A stretch of 9,270 nt of DNA, taken from NCBI GenBank assembly GCA_964443055.1, contig CAYUBT010000104.1, positions 1 to 9,270 on the forward strand. The letters run 5' to 3'. This document shows positions 7,987-9,270 of the stretch, piece by piece. Positions within the stretch are counted from its first letter, which is position 1. The number at the start of each line of letters is the position of its first letter. A model generated the notes under the pieces. That model saw nothing but the letters and a program-made list of their open reading frames with translations. It had not been told where the DNA came from and did not search any database. A program made the translations under genes and the position numbers. This DNA comes from JADYZU01 sp964443055. Lineage in GTDB: Bacteria; Pseudomonadota; Alphaproteobacteria; Rhodobacterales; Rhodobacteraceae.

Positions 7987-7992
7987 TATCAG
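7987..7992 (+). promoter_or_regulatory. -10-like hexamer of the heme-copper oxidase operon promoter
   Basis: TATCAG matches four of six positions of TATAAT and lies 23 bases after the FNR/NnrR-type box. This spacing would place transcription start near 7998-8000, giving a leader of about 150 bases before the first start codon. No matching -35 element is needed in a class II activated promoter. Confidence 0.4.
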
Positions 7993-7995
7993 TGC

Positions 7996-8007
7996 GGTGC
8001 CGGCACC
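7996..8007. repeat. Perfect 12-base palindrome at the inferred transcription start
   Basis: GGTGCCGGCACC is a perfect palindrome overlapping the start point inferred for the oxidase operon. It could be an operator for a second regulator or simply GC-rich chance; I do not recognise it as a known operator. Confidence 0.35.
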
Positions 8008-8020
8008 CAAGAACCGGCGC

Positions 8021-8050
8021 CCCGCCTCTCCTCCGTCAGGAGGGGGCGGG
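8021..8050 (+). other. Strong GC hairpin in the leader of the oxidase operon
   Basis: CCCGCC (8021-8026) pairs with GGCGGG (8045-8050), and CCTCC (8030-8034) pairs with GGAGG (8039-8043), around a GTCA loop and a small internal bulge. Further pairing is possible downstream (CCCGG at 8070-8074 with CCGGG at 8086-8090). The hairpin is not followed by a T-run, so it is more likely a leader structure than an intrinsic terminator. No coding potential is convincing in 7857-8152. Confidence 0.5.
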
Positions 8051-8138
8051 AATGCGACACGACAACCAACCCGGCGGCAGAGCGACCGGGCCGGCTGCCC
8101 CGCAGCGCGCGCCACGACGCCAGGCCTCCGACAACGGC

Positions 8139-8145
8139 AGGAGGG
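8139..8145 (+). promoter_or_regulatory. Strong Shine-Dalgarno site for the 67-residue membrane protein
   Basis: AGGAGGG lies 7 bases before the ATG at 8153. It fixes that start over the upstream in-frame ATG at 7907, which would place 82 extra residues across the promoter and leader. Confidence 0.8.
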
Positions 8146-8152
8146 ACCAGCC

Positions 8153-8356
8153 ATGAGTGACACGGACGGCGGCGCCGAAAACGACCGCGAGCGAGACAGC
8201 CACGAGGCCGGGACGGCGCCCGAAGAGCCGACCCCCGCCATGCAGCAGATTCTCGACAACCCGTTCCTGCTGCTTTTCCTCGGCGTGACCATTCCGACGG
8301 TCATCTACCTCATCTGGGGCATCATGGAGATCGCGGGCATTCCCGTCGACAGCTGA
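8153..8356 (+). CDS. Small single-span membrane protein of the oxidase operon, possible subunit IIa
   Basis: This 67-residue protein has a hydrophilic, acidic N-terminal half (residues 1-36) and one hydrophobic segment at about 38-60 (NPFLLLFLGVTIPTVIYLIWG, here given as NPFLLLFLGVTIPTV and IYLIWG). It ends a few residues later. No enzymatic motif is present. It lies 27 bases before the subunit II gene and begins the operon. In ba3-type oxidases a short one-helix peptide, subunit IIa, supplies the helix missing from subunit II. Position, size and topology suggest the same role here, but sequence homology cannot be shown by eye. The strong ribosome site AGGAGGG and the clean reading frame support a real gene. 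Alternatives are an assembly or accessory peptide. Confidence 0.8.
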   Translation: MSDTDGGAENDRERDSHEAGTAPEEPTPAMQQILDNPFLLLFLGVTIPTVIYLIWGIMEIAGIPVDS

Positions 8357-8383
8357 TCCCCCACGGCAGCACAGGGTGCGACC

Positions 8384-9001
8384 ATGGCCTTAACCCCTCC
8401 TTCGTCCCGCCTCTGGTGGAAAGAGCCGATCCACGGCCTTGAAATAGGCTGGATCGTGATCTCGTTCCTCTGGGGCCTGTTCATGTTCTTCTTCATGATC
8501 GCCTGGCACTTCATCGGCCAGCAGAACCTCTCGACCGAGACCTACCGGATCACGACCTCTGCCTATGAACAGAAAGTCGAGGATTTCGCCTGGGAATACC
8601 AGGCATTCGACGAGAACGATGAGCCCATCGAAGAGGATTTCGTCCCCGTCGTGCGCCCGCCTGCCGGGGCCGATGTCTATATCCTCGCCCGAACCTACGA
8701 ATTCTGGCCCATCGTCGAACTCGAGCGCGGGCAGAGCTACCGCCTGCATCTTTCATCGGTCGACCTGCAGCACGGGCTGTCGCTGCAGCCGGTCAACATC
8801 AATATCTCGATGCATCCCGGCTATGAGCACGTGATGCATATCACGCCAACGGAGTCGGGCGTGTTCGGCATCGTGTGCAACGAATATTGCGGCATCGGCC
8901 ATCACCTGATGACCGGGCGCATCCGCGTGGTCGAGCCCGAAGTGGCGGCGGCGAATGCGGCGGCGAACGGGGCTGACGACGCAGCAGAAGCCGAAGGTTG
9001 A
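8384..9001 (+). CDS. Heme-copper oxidase subunit II, CuA-containing, B-family (ba3/sNOR) type
   Basis: This 205-residue protein receives electrons from a cytochrome c or cupredoxin at a binuclear CuA centre facing the periplasm and passes them to subunit I. It has one membrane helix (about residues 21-44, rich in Phe and Trp) instead of the two found in aa3-type subunit II, and no cleavable signal is evident. The cupredoxin domain has the full CuA set: His130 in VDLQHG, then Cys165, Glu167, Cys169, His173 and Met176 in CNEYCGIGHHLM. The 35-residue gap from His130 to Cys165 equals that of Thermus ba3 (His114 to Cys149), recalled from memory. A 20-residue Ala/Asp/Glu-rich tail follows. ATG 8384 has AGGG at 8373-8376. 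It sits between the small membrane protein and subunit I. It could serve an O2 reductase or a CuA-type NO reductase (NorY-like). Confidence 0.9.
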   Translation: MALTPPSSRLWWKEPIHGLEIGWIVISFLWGLFMFFFMIAWHFIGQQNLSTETYRITTSAYEQKVEDFAWEYQAFDENDEPIEEDFVPVVRPPAGADVYILARTYEFWPIVELERGQSYRLHLSSVDLQHGLSLQPVNINISMHPGYEHVMHITPTESGVFGIVCNEYCGIGHHLMTGRIRVVEPEVAAANAAANGADDAAEAEG

Positions 9002-9011
9002 GGGAACAGAC

Positions 9012-9270
9012 ATGACAACCATCGACACGGGCGCCATCGCGACCCCGATCCCGCGGGCGGAGTTCCGCACCTGCCGCTTCTCGGGTCTCAGGATCGAGGC
9101 CAATGCCGAGAAACTCATCAAGGTCAACGCCGTCACCGCCGTGCTGTTCCTGGCACTCGGTGGCCTCATGGGCCTGCTGGTGGCGCTCACGCGCTGGCCG
9201 GCGGTGCAGATCCTGCCGGCGGACTGGTTCTATCTCGTGCTGACCGGGCACGGGGCGAACGTACTGCTGT
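9012..9270 (+). CDS. Heme-copper oxidase subunit I, B-family, N-terminal 86 residues (partial)
   Basis: The frame opens at ATG 9012, 10 bases after the subunit II stop and preceded by GAGGGAAC, and runs off the right edge with no stop. The 86 visible residues show a polar N-terminus (1-37), a first membrane helix (about 38-60) and the start of a second that contains WFYLVLTGHG. His80 is in the position of the low-spin heme b ligand of ba3-type subunit I, in the LTxHG motif. Subunit I carries the heme-copper active site that reduces O2, or NO in the related sNOR group, and spans the inner membrane. The copper ligands and the Tyr/His residues that would tell the reaction lie beyond the window. 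Its order after subunit II is the usual one for B-family operons. Confidence 0.85.
   Translation, partial: MTTIDTGAIATPIPRAEFRTCRFSGLRIEANAEKLIKVNAVTAVLFLALGGLMGLLVALTRWPAVQILPADWFYLVLTGHGANVLL

Noticed and set aside
7907..8152. 82-residue N-terminal extension of the 67-residue membrane protein
   Set aside because: The extension covers the FNR-type box and GC hairpins, lacks a ribosome site and looks noncoding; AGGAGGG points to ATG 8153.
7996..8152. Cobalamin riboswitch in the oxidase leader
   Set aside because: Short pieces resemble it, but the conserved GCAACTG core and the B12 box are not recognisable, and the downstream genes are not B12-related.
9012..9270. cbb3-type or aa3-type oxidase subunit I
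   Set aside because: A CuA subunit II rules out cbb3, and the single-helix subunit II with ba3-like ligand spacing together with the LTGHG start argues against aa3.

Overview
The window is GC-rich, densely coded DNA whose genes look alphaproteobacterial, most likely from the Rhodobacterales (Roseobacter/Paracoccus relatives). That placement is an inference from gene order and remembered protein similarity, not from a search. There are eight protein-coding genes, two of them cut by the window edges. No tRNA, rRNA, CRISPR array or insertion sequence was seen.

Left part (1-5854): one-carbon metabolism. A minus-strand gene cut by the left edge encodes a corrinoid (B12-binding) methyl-carrier protein. 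About 290 bases separate it from a divergent plus-strand operon, soxB-soxD-soxA-soxG, which encodes all four subunits of heterotetrameric sarcosine oxidase. The enzyme demethylates sarcosine to glycine and passes the one-carbon unit to tetrahydrofolate. The sox genes are tightly packed: soxD/soxA overlap by 4 bases and soxA/soxG by 8. A corrinoid methyl carrier next to sarcosine oxidase suggests a locus for catabolism of N-methylated compounds such as glycine betaine, dimethylglycine or methylamines.

Middle (5855-7856): a short intergenic stretch holds an imperfect palindromic repeat-like element. It is followed by a complete Uup-type ABC-F ATPase gene, a soluble ribosome-associated or DNA-associated twin-ATPase with no membrane domain.

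Right part (7857-9270): after a weak stem-loop comes an AT-richer promoter region with a near-consensus FNR/NnrR-type box (9 of 10 conserved positions) and a suitably placed -10-like hexamer. Next is a GC-rich leader with strong hairpin potential. An operon follows that encodes a 67-residue single-span membrane protein, a one-helix CuA subunit II, and the start of a heme-copper oxidase subunit I cut by the right edge. CuA ligand spacing matches the B-family (ba3) type. The oxygen/NO-type control site and the B-family subunits leave two readings: a microaerobic terminal oxidase, or a CuA-containing NO reductase (sNOR, NorSY-like). The residues that would decide lie beyond the window. This operon is the most interesting part of the sequence.
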